From: Lysobacterales bacterium
Lineage (GTDB): Bacteria > Pseudomonadota > Gammaproteobacteria > Xanthomonadales > Rhodanobacteraceae
Direction of reading: 5' to 3'
Assembly: GCA_016707485.1 (NCBI GenBank)
Contig: JADJHN010000002.1
Location: forward strand, 930,001-994,000
Length of the DNA stretch: 64,000 bases
The translations under genes and the position numbers were made by a program. Below, piece by piece: positions 1 through 9,439 of the stretch. Position 1 is the first letter of the stretch; every line of letters begins with the position of its first letter. The notes beneath the pieces are model-generated. The model saw only the letters and a program-made list of their open reading frames with translations, was not told the origin of the DNA and made no database searches.

Positions 1-766
1 AACGATCGGCCGGTTCCTTGGCAATCATTTTCGACAGGATCCAGGCGATCTTCTCGTCGACCTCGCCATTCAGTTGGCGCACGTCGGGAATCTCGGCGCG
101 CACGACTTCCAGCATCAACCCGAGCGGCGATTCATCGGTGAACGGCATGCGTCCGGCAAGCATCTCGAAGAGCACGATGCCGAGCGAGAAAATGTCCGAG
201 CGCTGATCGACCTGGTGACCGAGACAGACTTCCGGCGACAGGTAGCCGGGGGTGCCGACGAACTCGCCGGTCGAGGTCAGCTTCTTCGACATGTCCTGGT
301 TGGACAGGGCAATGCCGAAATCGGCGATCTTGATCGAACCGCGGCTTGAAACCATGAGGTTGCCGGGCTTGATGTCACGATGGATCACACCTTTGTCGTG
401 CGCGGTGGCGAGGCCGAGCGCGGTCTGGTAGATGATCTTCGCGGCCGGGCCGACGGCGACCTTGTGTTCGCGCTTGAGCAGGGTGCCGAGCGACTCGCCT
501 TCGACAAACTCCATGACGAAGAAAGGCTGGCCCTGGTCTTCGCCGATGTAGTAGATCTGGATGATGTGCGGATCATTCAGTGCCGCCATGCTGCGCGCTT
601 CGCGCAGGAAGCGTTCCTTCACGCCCTCGTCGTGCGCCAGCGAATCCGCCAGGACCTTGATGGCGACATAGCGGTTGAGCGAGGACTCGTGTCCCTTGTA
701 GACCACGCCCATGCCGCCACGACCCAGTTCGGCAACGATGTCGTAGTGTCCCAATCGCGTTTTCAT
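1..766 (-). CDS. Serine/threonine protein kinase, N-terminal part (runs off the window)
   Basis: Reading leftwards from the ATG at 766, about 255 codons encode a Hanks-type (PknB-like) kinase domain and then leave the window. Visible landmarks are the glycine loop GRGGMG (residues 15-20), the VAIK lysine (about 37), the HRD catalytic loop (about 129-131), the DFG metal motif (about 149-151) and a GTPGYLSPE activation-segment end. All catalytic residues are present, so the enzyme should phosphorylate Ser/Thr residues. The C-terminal sensor or membrane part is outside the window, so its signal is unknown. It faces the same way as the neighbouring xanB2-like gene but is separated from it by about 190 bp. 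A functional link to the pigment locus is only conjecture. Confidence 0.93.
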   Translation of the reverse strand, partial: MKTRLGHYDIVAELGRGGMGVVYKGHESSLNRYVAIKVLADSLAHDEGVKERFLREARSMAALNDPHIIQIYYIGEDQGQPFFVMEFVEGESLGTLLKREHKVAVGPAAKIIYQTALGLATAHDKGVIHRDIKPGNLMVSSRGSIKIADFGIALSNQDMSKKLTSTGEFVGTPGYLSPEVCLGHQVDQRSDIFSLGIVLFEMLAGRMPFTDESPLGLMLEVVRAEIPDVRQLNGEVDEKIAWILSKMIAKEPADR

Positions 767-953
767 GGTGTCTCCGGGGCGCCAGGCGCCAGTTGCAATA
801 CTGTGGAATCGAATGCTAGCACCGCGAATGCAGCGGGATTCGTCCAATCCATCGCATCGGTTTGCGGATGCCGGGCACGTTGCCAGTGTGAACCCGCTCA
901 CATTCTGTCTGAAATCCGGGTGGCCTGCAGGCCGGCGGGTTTGCCAGGGCGGC

Positions 954-1961
954 TCAGCCCTGGATGCCGTCGATTTCGATGCGCAGGTCGCTGCGGCAGA
1001 TGTCGCCAAGCAGGATCAGCAGGCCGACCGGATCGGCCAGGTGCCGGCGCAGGTGTTGCTCGACGGCCGGCGCCTCGGCTGGCTCGCGCAGATAAACCTT
1101 GAGCAGGGCGGCCTTGATGCCGCGCGCGGCAATGTGCGGGCCGGCAGCGCCCAGCAGGCTGTCGAGATTGCGCAGGGTTTCCTCGAGCTGGGCCAGGGTG
1201 TCGCCCGCATGCTGCGTTTGGTGACCGACCACCGAGGCCGTGCCCGAGACCAGCAACTGGCCAGCCGGCGTGCGCGTGGCGCGAGCGAATGTCGGTGCCA
1301 CCGGGCCGTACTGTCGCGGATATGACCAGGCGCTGATCTGGCGAGGATTCTCGATGGCCACGCCTTCTTCGCGGGCGGCCAGCCCGTATACCTGCAGGAC
1401 GCGTTTGCCGTCGCGACGTCCGATCGCGGTCGCCGCGGAATAGCCGTTGCGTGCCGCCGGATCCAGGCCACGGGCGCGACCGCAGCAAAAGTGCCGATAG
1501 CGCTCATCGTCACCGCTGCCTTCATTGATCGCGTCCATGTAGTTCCACAGGCGCAGGATATGGCCTGGCCCGCCATCGGCGAATCGATGCGTGGCGATCA
1601 GCTGGCAGACAGCGGCATAGGCCTGCTCGGCCGCAGCTTCGATGCCACCGACGGCAGTCTCGTCGATCTCGATCGCGTAAAAAAGATAGTTGCCGTCGCT
1701 GCTCCAGCGCAGCGCGCCGGACCGGCCACAGCGCACCGGCCGGCTACCACGCCAGACCTCGAAGCGGCCAGGCTCGGTGGGTTCAAGGCCGACGCGGACG
1801 AATCGCGGATCATCGGGATCACCTTGCACCTGGCCAAAGCCGATCAAGGCGAGGATTCCTGGCTCCGCGAGCAGGTCGTCGGCCGTGCCCTCCGCGTAGC
1901 TCACCTGCAGCGGCGGCAGGGAGTCGAGTGCGGCAGCGGATGTCGTTTCGATCGGTCGCAC
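954..1961 (-). CDS. xanB2: XanB2-like chorismatase (hydroxybenzoate synthase of the pigment pathway)
   Basis: This 335-residue protein resembles the FkbO/Hyg5/XanB2 chorismatases, which hydrolyse chorismate. In Xanthomonas, XanB2 yields 3-hydroxybenzoate (pigment head group) and 4-hydroxybenzoate. The C-terminal half has the RidA-like barrel pattern of the family (GYSAATAIGR, SWSYPRQYGP-like and LVSGTASVVGHQT segments) and the length is usual. The start at 1961 is divergent from the acyl carrier protein gene (2048), so the short gap probably holds promoters for both. Its place at the edge of a polyene synthase cluster supports a precursor-supply role. Whether it makes 3-HBA, 4-HBA or both cannot be told from the sequence. 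Confidence 0.8.
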   Translation of the reverse strand: MRPIETTSAAALDSLPPLQVSYAEGTADDLLAEPGILALIGFGQVQGDPDDPRFVRVGLEPTEPGRFEVWRGSRPVRCGRSGALRWSSDGNYLFYAIEIDETAVGGIEAAAEQAYAAVCQLIATHRFADGGPGHILRLWNYMDAINEGSGDDERYRHFCCGRARGLDPAARNGYSAATAIGRRDGKRVLQVYGLAAREEGVAIENPRQISAWSYPRQYGPVAPTFARATRTPAGQLLVSGTASVVGHQTQHAGDTLAQLEETLRNLDSLLGAAGPHIAARGIKAALLKVYLREPAEAPAVEQHLRRHLADPVGLLILLGDICRSDLRIEIDGIQG

Positions 1962-2047
1962 GTTGGTTGCAGAAGGTCGCGGTCGATGGTTGGGCGATCA
2001 TGGATGATACACTGCACGGCCCGAATCCATTGACTCCAGGCTATCCC

Positions 2048-2338
2048 GTGACCAACGTTCAGGAATCGAAATCGCTTACACCGGCTGAACAGGAACTGGC
2101 CCGACTCGTGGTCAGCAGCCTCAACATCGAGGGCGTGCAGGCCGAGTCCATCGATCCGGACGCAGCCCTGTTTGGCGAAGGCGACCTGGGTCTTGATTCA
2201 ATCGACGCGCTGGAACTGGCGCTGGCAGTTTCCAAGCATTACGGCTTCCAGCTGCGTTCGGACAACCCGGACAACCGGCAGATTTTCGGCAGCTTGCGCG
2301 CGCTGTCGGCGCATATCGAGCAGCAGCGCGCACGCTGA
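2048..2338 (+). CDS. Acyl carrier protein of the aryl-polyene synthase
   Basis: This small acidic protein (96 residues from the GTG at 2048) has the phosphopantetheine attachment motif GLDSIDALEL. The serine is the expected site for the prosthetic group that tethers the growing polyene. An in-frame ATG at 2000 would add 16 residues with no ACP-like sequence, so the GTG was preferred, though without a strong ribosome-binding site to decide. It is divergent from xanB2 and convergent with the phosphopantetheinyl transferase, whose stop lies 1 bp away. Aryl-polyene clusters often encode two ACPs. Only this one was found in the window. Confidence 0.88.
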   Translation: MTNVQESKSLTPAEQELARLVVSSLNIEGVQAESIDPDAALFGEGDLGLDSIDALELALAVSKHYGFQLRSDNPDNRQIFGSLRALSAHIEQQRAR

Positions 2339-2339
2339 G

Positions 2340-3035
2340 TCAGGGCAACGCCTCGAGACGGAACGTCCTCAGCGTTCGCGCGGGTCCGCGCCAGGCCAGG
2401 CAGCCGACATGGCCGCTGCCGGCTGCGAAACGGTGGATCTGCCATTCGTCGGGACGACCGGCCTCCGCGGCAATCGACAGCAGGGCCTCGACCTGGCCAT
2501 CGTTGCCGATCGCGAAGCGCAAGCGGTCGAGGCCAAACGACAGGCCGTGGCCGAGTGCTTTCAGCACGGCCTCCTTGCACGTCCACAATTGCAGGAAGGC
2601 GCGTTCGCGCTGCGCATCGTCGAGCCCGGCAAGGGTGGCGGCTTCTTCAGCGGCAAAGAAGCGCGTCGCCAGTTCGAGTGCGGAATGCCGGCGCCGCGGC
2701 GAGCCGCGTTCGACATCGACGCCCAGTTCCTGCTCGCTGCAGAAGGCAAACGCTACACAGTCGCCGCCGTGGCTGACATTGAAATGTGGAAGCCCCGGCG
2801 TCGCCGCATGCGGCTTGCCGTGCGTGCCGTAGGCAAGGCGCGGTTCGAGCTCGCTGCCCGCATAGGTTTTCAGCAAGGCCAGCAATTGCACGCGGGCAAG
2901 GCGGGTCAGTTGTCGAGGTGCCGGTGCATCGGGCAGCCGCCACTGCCACAGATGGACATTGCCCGATTCCAGCCCGGGCGGCGTGGCGACGGCGGCGAAC
3001 GACGCCTCGGTCAGTGTGGAATGGATGGGTCGCAT
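2340..3035 (-). CDS. 4'-phosphopantetheinyl transferase (Sfp type)
   Basis: This protein of about 231 residues has the Sfp-family signature: a GVDVE metal-binding motif followed about 45 residues later by WTCKEAVLKA. It would transfer phosphopantetheine from CoA to the serine of the nearby acyl carrier protein. The Met at 3035 was chosen because it falls just 20 bp after the stop of the upstream oxidoreductase gene, consistent with co-transcription. Longer in-frame starts would run into that gene. The neighbourhood strongly suggests it serves the aryl-polyene ACP. Confidence 0.88.
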   Translation of the reverse strand: MRPIHSTLTEASFAAVATPPGLESGNVHLWQWRLPDAPAPRQLTRLARVQLLALLKTYAGSELEPRLAYGTHGKPHAATPGLPHFNVSHGGDCVAFAFCSEQELGVDVERGSPRRRHSALELATRFFAAEEAATLAGLDDAQRERAFLQLWTCKEAVLKALGHGLSFGLDRLRFAIGNDGQVEALLSIAAEAGRPDEWQIHRFAAGSGHVGCLAWRGPARTLRTFRLEALP

Positions 3036-3054
3036 GGCCGGAATCGTCGCCTGC

Positions 3055-4374
3055 TCAGGCAGGATCCACCGGCGTCGTGCCACCGCTGAAGGCAACCTGG
3101 CTGCCGCGCCGACGCCGGCCGAGATCGGCAAGCCAGCGCAACGGCGACATCAGGCTGACGAACGTGTAGATGAGGCGGAACAGATACACGCGGAGCATGA
3201 CCGGGCGGCTGTCGAAGACATCGCCGGCGAGCATCGAGATGACGCCATCCTCGACGCGGAAATCATTGCGCGGCTGCGCGAACATCTCGCGCATGGCCGG
3301 CGAATTGAAGCGATAGATGAACCACGAGAAGACGCGCACGCCACGCCTGCGGCGCTTCGCCATCGACCTTTGCAAGACAGCTTCGAGGGCCGGCTCGCGC
3401 AACGTCGCGTCAATCACCTCGGCGGTGCGCAGGCCGCCATCCATGGCCAGGAAGACGCCCGAGGAAAACACCGGATCGACGAATGCCCAGGCATCGCCGA
3501 CCATGATCCAGCCGGGACCGGCCATGCGTGAACAGGTATAGGAATAATTGCCGGTCACGCGCACCTCGCCAACCATCCGCGCATGCTGCATGCGCTGCCA
3601 GGCCTCGGGCATCTGCGCGAGCGTGGCCATGAGGAAGCTGCCGGTCTCGCCTTTGCGCTGCTTCAGGTAGTCGGGGCTGCACACGCAACCAACGCTCATG
3701 ATGCCCTCGCGCAAGGGGATGAACCAGGACCAGCCGTGATCGAAGCGATAGATGCTGATGTTGCCGGCGTCCTCGCCGGGGCGCAGTTCGACATCATGGA
3801 AATGGGCAAAGATCGCCGCGCTCTGATGACGCGGATTCTTGCGCTTGAGTTTCAGCTTGCTGCCAAGGAAGGTATCGCGGCCACTGGCATCGACCAGGTA
3901 GCGTGCGCGCACGGTGACCTGGCGGCCTTCGGCATCATGCGCGGTGGCATGGATCGAATCGATGCCCCTTGCTTCGGCGGCAACCACCTTGACCTGCTCG
4001 CGCGCATCGACGCCCTGTTCGCGTGCGTGCTCGAACAGCATCCGGTCGAACTCGTCGCGACGCACCTGCCAGGCGTGCGGCGGCGAACTGCCGAGGGCGC
4101 GGCGGAAGTGGTAGGTCTGGTAGTTGCCGTCGCTCGCCTCGAAGTCCGCGCCGAGCTTGAGAACGCCAAGCTCGCGAACCTTCCCGGCCACGCCGAGCGC
4201 ATCGAAGATCGGCAGGTTGCACGGCAGCAGCGATTCGCCGATATGGAAGCGCGGATGCTGGTCCTTTTCCAGCAGGAGCACTTTCCAGCCCTTGCGCGCG
4301 AGCATCGTTGCCGCCGTCGTTCCGCCCGGGCCACCGCCAATCACCAGCACATCGCAATCGACTTCGGAATGCAT
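3055..4374 (-). CDS. FAD-dependent oxidoreductase, tryptophan-halogenase-like (first copy)
   Basis: This 439-residue flavoprotein begins with a dinucleotide-binding GGGPGG motif (about residues 12-17). It carries the halogenase-like GESLLP segment, a WSWFIP motif matching the WxWxIP signature of flavin-dependent halogenases, and a second FAD motif with GDAWAFVDP. The ATG at 4374 is preceded by GGAGG at good spacing, and the longer upstream frame has no FAD-fold sequence. The family includes halogenases and non-halogenating oxidoreductases. Xanthomonadins are known to be brominated, so polyene halogenation is a reasonable but untested guess. It probably shares an operon with the phosphopantetheinyl transferase downstream and is divergent from the membrane protein at 4548. 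Confidence 0.82.
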   Translation of the reverse strand: MHSEVDCDVLVIGGGPGGTTAATMLARKGWKVLLLEKDQHPRFHIGESLLPCNLPIFDALGVAGKVRELGVLKLGADFEASDGNYQTYHFRRALGSSPPHAWQVRRDEFDRMLFEHAREQGVDAREQVKVVAAEARGIDSIHATAHDAEGRQVTVRARYLVDASGRDTFLGSKLKLKRKNPRHQSAAIFAHFHDVELRPGEDAGNISIYRFDHGWSWFIPLREGIMSVGCVCSPDYLKQRKGETGSFLMATLAQMPEAWQRMQHARMVGEVRVTGNYSYTCSRMAGPGWIMVGDAWAFVDPVFSSGVFLAMDGGLRTAEVIDATLREPALEAVLQRSMAKRRRRGVRVFSWFIYRFNSPAMREMFAQPRNDFRVEDGVISMLAGDVFDSRPVMLRVYLFRLIYTFVSLMSPLRWLADLGRRRRGSQVAFSGGTTPVDPA

Positions 4375-4547
4375 CGACACCTCCAAGCACGGATGGAAAA
4401 TCCCCTCGCCGGAACGCCATCGATCGCAGCCGGGGGGCGGCGTATCGAGCGGACCGGGCCGGCACGCCCGCATCCGCAGAGGTTGGCATGCGTGGGCCAT
4501 GTTACATTTCCGCCCCGCATCCCGGGCACCTGCTCCTGCTGATCCGT

Positions 4548-5276
4548 GTGAACCGCCCCTTGCAATCGCCAACCGATCCACAATCCGCTACCGCTGTCCT
4601 GCGCCGCTCGATGCTGTTTGCGGTGCTGGCCGGATACCTGATCCTCGTCATGATTGCCTGGGCGACCCGCAGCGATCTGTTGTCGGCCATCTGCGTGGTG
4701 TTGCTGGTTTCCGCCGTGCTCGGCCCGCGCCTGCGCGCACGCTCGCATGTTGCCTGGCTGACCTGGACGCTGCTGGTCGTCGGTGTGGGGACCTTGGCCG
4801 TCAACGGGCTCGGTCGCATGGCGCTGGACCTGGTGCCGCTGGCGATCAACCTCGGCCTGGCCGGCGTGTTCGGTCTCAGCCTGACCGGCGCGCACACGCC
4901 GCTGATCGCGCGCGCCATCATTGCCATCGAAGGTCGCGAGCGGCTCGCGCAACCGCGCGTTGCCGGCTATGCGCGCAGCCTGACCCTGGCCTGGACCGTG
5001 TTGTTTGTCATGCAGTCGGTGGCCTTTGTCTGGTTGATGTGGGTTGTCCTGCCGGAGCTTCCCGCTGATGCGCGCGCGCATGCCTGGGCGACGACCGCGC
5101 TGCACGTTGGCGGTTATCTGCTGCCGGCTGCTTTCATGCTCGTCGAATATGCGATCCGGCGCTGGTATCTTCGGCATATCCCGCATGCGCCGCCGCGCCA
5201 GTTTTTCCAGCAGCTGGCGCGAAACTGGCCGCAACTGTTGCGCGATGGCGATGCCTCCACGCCACCGAATCCCTGA
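4548..5276 (+). CDS. Polytopic membrane protein of aryl-polyene clusters (COG4648-like)
   Basis: This protein of about 242 residues has at least five hydrophobic segments and resembles the uncharacterised membrane proteins (COG4648 type) that recur in xanthomonadin and aryl-polyene clusters. The GTG at 4548 was chosen because it opens the conserved part. Earlier in-frame starts lie in sequence overlapping the leader of the divergent oxidoreductase gene. It is followed after 3 bp by the small hotdog dehydratase gene, which indicates a single operon running to 10651. Its biochemical role is not established. Confidence 0.72.
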   Translation: MNRPLQSPTDPQSATAVLRRSMLFAVLAGYLILVMIAWATRSDLLSAICVVLLVSAVLGPRLRARSHVAWLTWTLLVVGVGTLAVNGLGRMALDLVPLAINLGLAGVFGLSLTGAHTPLIARAIIAIEGRERLAQPRVAGYARSLTLAWTVLFVMQSVAFVWLMWVVLPELPADARAHAWATTALHVGGYLLPAAFMLVEYAIRRWYLRHIPHAPPRQFFQQLARNWPQLLRDGDASTPPNP

Positions 5277-5279
5277 GCA

Positions 5280-5582
5280 ATGAACGCATCCGGCCAAGAG
5301 TGGATCGAGCGCATCCGTATCCCGGCGGATCACCCGAGCCTGCCAGGACATTTCCCGGGTGAGCCGGTGGTTGCCGGGGTGATCCTGCTTGATCGCCTTG
5401 CCGCCCTGCTTGAACGTGAAGGACGTGGCGTCATCAAGCGGATTGCTGCAGTCAAGTTCCGTGCCCCGCTGCTGCCGGGCGAGGAGGCCGAATTGCAGGT
5501 GGCGGTGACGCTCGGGCAGGTACGCTTTCGCGTGCTGCGCAACGCCGAGATCCTGGCCAGTGGCGAGGCCGAGCTGGCATGA
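5280..5582 (+). CDS. Small hotdog dehydratase (FabZ/ApeI-like)
   Basis: This 100-residue protein carries the FabZ-type hotdog signature: HPSLPGHFPGEPVVAG, with the catalytic-type His before GHFPG, followed by a hydrophobic helix. It would dehydrate 3-hydroxyacyl-ACP intermediates to leave the conjugated double bonds of the polyene. It is shorter than typical FabZ (about 150 residues) but similar in size to ApeI-like dehydratases of aryl-polyene loci. Its stop overlaps the start of the acyltransferase gene by 4 bp, suggesting translational coupling. Confidence 0.8.
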   Translation: MNASGQEWIERIRIPADHPSLPGHFPGEPVVAGVILLDRLAALLEREGRGVIKRIAAVKFRAPLLPGEEAELQVAVTLGQVRFRVLRNAEILASGEAELA

Positions 5583-6532
5583 GCAAGCACTGGAGCGAAC
5601 ATCGCGAGGGCGGCGGCCGCTTCGCCCTGTGGCTGATCTTCAACATCGGTCTGCGCTGCGGACGCACCTGCGGGCGCGTGCTGCTGTATCCGATCACCCT
5701 GTATTTCTTCCTGCGCCGCGGCGCGGAGCGTCGCGCCTCGCATGTCTACCTGGCGCGGGTGTTCGGCAAACCCGCCTCGGCGTGGATGGTCATGCGCCAC
5801 ATTCATTGTTTCGCCGCGACCATCCTCGATCGCATCTATCTGCTCAGTGAGCACCTGCGCAAGTTCGATATCCGCGTTTCTGGCCTGGACGAATTGCACG
5901 CGCAGATGCGCCCCGATCGCGGCATGCTCCTGCTTGGCGCGCACGTCGGCAGCTTCGAGGTGTTGCGCGTGCTCTCGCTGGCGCGGCCGGATGTGACCGT
6001 GCGTGTCGTCCTCAATACGCGGCAGACGCCGGTGATGACCGAGCTTTTCCACGCGCTCAATCCGCAGATGGCAAAGACCGTGATCGATGCCTCGCGACCG
6101 GGACACGAAGTCGTCCTCGCCCTGCACGATGCCATGCACGAAGGCAGCCTGGCGACCCTGCTCGGTGATCGCGCGCGGCCGGGCGAGGCGACCATCGAAG
6201 TCGATTTCCTCGGCCTGCCGGCCAAGTTCCCGGTCGCCCCGTTCGTCATTGCCAGCATGCTCAAGGTGCCGGTCGTGCTATGCCTTGGTCTCTATCGCGG
6301 CGGACGCAGTTACGATCTCGTCTTCGAGACCCTGGCTGAACGGCTCGACCTGCCGCGGCGCGGCAGGGAGGCGGAACTGCGCGCATTCGTGCAACGCTAT
6401 GCCGCGCGGCTTGAGCACCATGTCCGTGCCCATCCCTACAACTGGTTCAATTTCTATGATTTCTGGAATCTCGAAAGCACGCGCGAGCAGCCTGTTGTTG
6501 CTGATCCTGTCGTGTCTGGCGAACGCGGCTGA
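5579..6532 (+). CDS. Lysophospholipid-type acyltransferase (LpxL/HtrB family)
   Basis: This 317-residue protein resembles lipid A lauroyl acyltransferases. It has a hydrophobic N-terminal segment, a GAHVGSFEVLR block (variant of the H-x4-D/E acyltransferase motif) and a later GDRARPG motif. In pigment clusters such enzymes are thought to attach the polyene to a lipid or sugar carrier at the inner membrane. It starts within the stop of the dehydratase (ATGA overlap). The following LolA-like gene starts inside its last 77 bp. Confidence 0.82.
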   Translation: MSKHWSEHREGGGRFALWLIFNIGLRCGRTCGRVLLYPITLYFFLRRGAERRASHVYLARVFGKPASAWMVMRHIHCFAATILDRIYLLSEHLRKFDIRVSGLDELHAQMRPDRGMLLLGAHVGSFEVLRVLSLARPDVTVRVVLNTRQTPVMTELFHALNPQMAKTVIDASRPGHEVVLALHDAMHEGSLATLLGDRARPGEATIEVDFLGLPAKFPVAPFVIASMLKVPVVLCLGLYRGGRSYDLVFETLAERLDLPRRGREAELRAFVQRYAARLEHHVRAHPYNWFNFYDFWNLESTREQPVVADPVVSGERG

Positions 6533-7109
6533 GGTCGACCCGCTGGCCCTGGTCAACGGCCTGCAACGCGAACTGCCGGCGCGCACCGCTTACACCGAAG
6601 TGCGCTTTTCGCAGATGTACGACCGCGCCGTGATTGCGCGTGGCGAACTCGAATACCTCGGCCCGGGCAAGCTCGGCAAGCGCGTCGACAGTCCGTACGT
6701 GGAAACCACGACGATCGCCGATGGCGAGGTCACCATCCAGCGCGGCTCGCGCGAGCCGCGGCGCATCTCGCTCGATCGCATACCGGAGCTGGAAGGTTTC
6801 CTGCGTGGCTTCAGCGCCCTGCTCGGCGGAGATGTCGCCGCACTGCAACGCGATTTCGAAGTGCAGGGCAGCGGTAGCGCAGAACATTGGCAACTGCGCC
6901 TGTCGCCAACGGACAAGCGCCTGAAGACGCGCATCGAAGCCTTGCAGGTTGATGGTGCCGGCAGCAAGGCGCGTTGTTTCAGCATCATTGATGCCGATGC
7001 CGATGTCAGCATCCTCATGGTCGAGGAGTTGGCGACGCTGACCTTGCCGAAGCCGTTGACGCAGAAGAATGTCGAGCTGACGTGTCGACGCGGGAATTCC
7101 GGGCCGTGA
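6456..7109 (+). CDS. LolA-related outer-membrane carrier protein
   Basis: This protein of about 217 residues begins with a signal peptide (SLLLLILSCLANAA, cleavage near residue 26). It continues with a beta-rich LolA/LppC-like fold pattern (RFSQMYDRAV near the mature N-terminus, then repeated polar beta strands). It is probably a periplasmic carrier for the lipid-linked pigment, by analogy with LolA, which ferries lipoproteins. The ATG at 6456 supplies the signal peptide, so a 77-bp overlap with the acyltransferase gene is inferred. The gene overlaps the MMPL exporter start by 28 bp, and the pair probably act together in export. Confidence 0.75.
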   Translation: MISGISKARASSLLLLILSCLANAAEVDPLALVNGLQRELPARTAYTEVRFSQMYDRAVIARGELEYLGPGKLGKRVDSPYVETTTIADGEVTIQRGSREPRRISLDRIPELEGFLRGFSALLGGDVAALQRDFEVQGSGSAEHWQLRLSPTDKRLKTRIEALQVDGAGSKARCFSIIDADADVSILMVEELATLTLPKPLTQKNVELTCRRGNSGP

Positions 7110-9439
7110 GCCCGCGCCTGCGTCGCTGGGCCCTGCTGATCGGCTGGGTGATCGTGCTGCTTGCGGTCGCCGTCTACACCGGCCACACGCTCAAGCTCAG
7201 CACCGATCTGCGCAGCTTCATGCCGCCGGCGCAGACACCGGATCAGAAACTGTTGATGGAGCAGATCGGCGAGGGTCCCGGCTCACGCCTGCTGCTGCTG
7301 GCACTCAGTGGTGATGGCGAGGAGCAACTGGCCGAACTGAGCCGGCGGTTCAGCGCGGCGCTGCGTCAGGACGCGCATTTCAGCCAGGTGGTCAACGGTG
7401 AATTCGACGCCGGCCTGCTTGATGAAGCCCTGCTGCCATATCGCTATCTGCTGACCCCGAGCTTCGACGCCACGCCGCTGGATGCAGCAACCCTGGCCGA
7501 TGAACTCGGTCAGCGCGTGGAGGATCTCGGCTCGCCGGCGGCAACCCTGCTCAAGCCGATCCTGCCACGCGACCCCACGCTCGAGATCATGAAACTCGCC
7601 GAGCAGTGGTCGCCGCCAAAGCAGCCGCTGCTGCGCGATGGCGTCTGGTTTTCGCCCGAGGGCGAGGCCTTGCTGCTGGTGCAGACGCATGCCGCCGGTT
7701 TCGATCCGGCCGCGCAGGGCGAAGCGATTGCGGCGATCGAATCGACTTTTGCCGCGAACAAGGCGGGGTCCGCAAATGCCCGGCTGGTGATCAGCGGGCC
7801 GGGCTATTTCAGCGTGCTGGTCAATGCCAGCACGCGCGGCGAATCGGAATGGCTGGGCCGCATCAGCACGGTCGGCTTCATCATCCTGCTGCTGCTCGCT
7901 TATCGCAGCGTTGCCGTGCTCGGCCTGGCGGCCCTGCCGATTGCCTCGGGTGCACTTGCCGGTGTTGCCGCGATTGCCGTGGTCTTCACCGAGATGCATG
8001 GCATCACGCTCGCCTTCGGCTTCACCCTGCTTGGTGTTGCCCAGGAATATCCCATCCGCCTGCTCAGCCATCGTCGCGCCGGTGAAACCGCGCTGGAAAG
8101 CGTGCGTAGCCTGTGGCCGCTGCTGCTGACCGCGATTGCTTCGGCATGCATTGCCTATCTCGCCTTCTTCGCATCCGGAGTGACCGGCCTCATGCAATTG
8201 GCCGTGTTCACGATCAGCGGCCTGCTGGTCGCCGGATTCAGCACGCGCTACCTGCTGCCGCGCGTGCTGCCGCCGGGATTCCGCGATGCTGCCGACACGC
8301 CCGGACTGGGCAGGATCTGGAACTGGCTCGAAGGCCTGCCACGGCCGCGCTGGCTGCCGCCGGCGCTGCTGGTGATCGCCGCGCTGATGCTGTGGTCGGC
8401 GACGACACCGTTCTGGCAGAACGACCTCGCTTCATTGACCCCGGTGCCGAAGGATCTGATGCAGCGCGAAGGCCGCCTGCGCGCGGCGCTCGGCGCACCG
8501 GATGTGCGCTATTTGCTGATCGTCGAAGCCGCGGATGCGGAAGGCGTGCTCGAACTCTCGGAGAAGATTTCCCCGCGCATCGACGCCCTGGTCGAGCAAG
8601 GGGCGGTCAATGCCGCCGAGTTGCCGAGCCGCTATCTGCCGAGCCTGGCGACGCAGCGCACCAGGCAGGCGGCCTTGCCCGATAGCCCCGCGCTTGCCGC
8701 CATGCTTGCCGATGCCTCACAGGGTCTGCCTTTTCGCGCCGGCTTGTTCCAGCCCTTCCTTGACGATGTCGAAAAGGCGCGCACCCTGGAAGCGCTCAGT
8801 CCTGCGGAATTCGCGCGCTCGCCGATCGGCGCGCGCATCGAAGCCATGCTGGTCCAGCGTGACGGCCACTGGCTCGGCCTCGGCACGATCATCGGCATGC
8901 AGGATCCCGCCGCCTTTGATGCGCTCGCACGCGAAACCGATGGCGCGGTGCGCCTTCTCGATCTCAAGGGCGCTTCGGAATCCCTGGTCGCGTCGTATCG
9001 CGAACGCATCCTGCACGCCTTTGCCATTGCCATAGTCCTCCTTGTGATCACCGTCTTCATCGCCTTCCGCGACATTCACCGTGCCTGGCATGTGCTGGCA
9101 CCCATGACCCTGGCGACGATCCTCGTGCTCGCCGTGCTGCGCGCGGGTGGCACTTCGTTGTCCTTGTTCCATCTCGTTGCGTTGACCCTTGCCGCCGGCC
9201 TGGGCCTGCATTACGCATTGTTCTTCGAACGCACCACGCCGGATGCAGCCGAAGCGCGGCGCACCCTGCACGCAACGCTCGTTTGCGTGATCTCGGCCCT
9301 GCTTGTCTTCGCCCTGCTCGCATGGTCGTCGTTGCCGGTGTTGCGTGCGATCGGCCTGACCGTCAGCCTTGGCGTCGGTTTCCACTTTTGTCTTTCCATC
9401 CTGATGGCACGCAAGGGGCGCTCGCGTGATGCTGGCTAA
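7082..9439 (+). CDS. MMPL/RND-superfamily exporter of the pigment cluster
   Basis: This 785-residue membrane protein has the two-fold MMPL architecture: a TM segment near residues 15-35, a large periplasmic domain, a cluster of about five TM segments (residues about 245-420), then a second periplasmic domain and a second TM cluster (about 640-780). It matches the predicted exporters (COG4258 type) found in aryl-polyene loci and probably moves the lipid-linked pigment across or out of the inner membrane using the proton gradient. The GTG start at 7082 overlaps the LolA-like gene, and its end overlaps the dehydratase at 9426. Confidence 0.87.
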   Translation: MSTREFRAVSPRLRRWALLIGWVIVLLAVAVYTGHTLKLSTDLRSFMPPAQTPDQKLLMEQIGEGPGSRLLLLALSGDGEEQLAELSRRFSAALRQDAHFSQVVNGEFDAGLLDEALLPYRYLLTPSFDATPLDAATLADELGQRVEDLGSPAATLLKPILPRDPTLEIMKLAEQWSPPKQPLLRDGVWFSPEGEALLLVQTHAAGFDPAAQGEAIAAIESTFAANKAGSANARLVISGPGYFSVLVNASTRGESEWLGRISTVGFIILLLLAYRSVAVLGLAALPIASGALAGVAAIAVVFTEMHGITLAFGFTLLGVAQEYPIRLLSHRRAGETALESVRSLWPLLLTAIASACIAYLAFFASGVTGLMQLAVFTISGLLVAGFSTRYLLPRVLPPGFRDAADTPGLGRIWNWLEGLPRPRWLPPALLVIAALMLWSATTPFWQNDLASLTPVPKDLMQREGRLRAALGAPDVRYLLIVEAADAEGVLELSEKISPRIDALVEQGAVNAAELPSRYLPSLATQRTRQAALPDSPALAAMLADASQGLPFRAGLFQPFLDDVEKARTLEALSPAEFARSPIGARIEAMLVQRDGHWLGLGTIIGMQDPAAFDALARETDGAVRLLDLKGASESLVASYRERILHAFAIAIVLLVITVFIAFRDIHRAWHVLAPMTLATILVLAVLRAGGTSLSLFHLVALTLAAGLGLHYALFFERTTPDAAEARRTLHATLVCVISALLVFALLAWSSLPVLRAIGLTVSLGVGFHFCLSILMARKGRSRDAG

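Noticed and set aside
380..1102. Plus-strand open frame of 240 codons
   Set aside because: It is antisense to the kinase and the chorismatase gene, whose catalytic motifs are clear. The frame shows no family resemblance.
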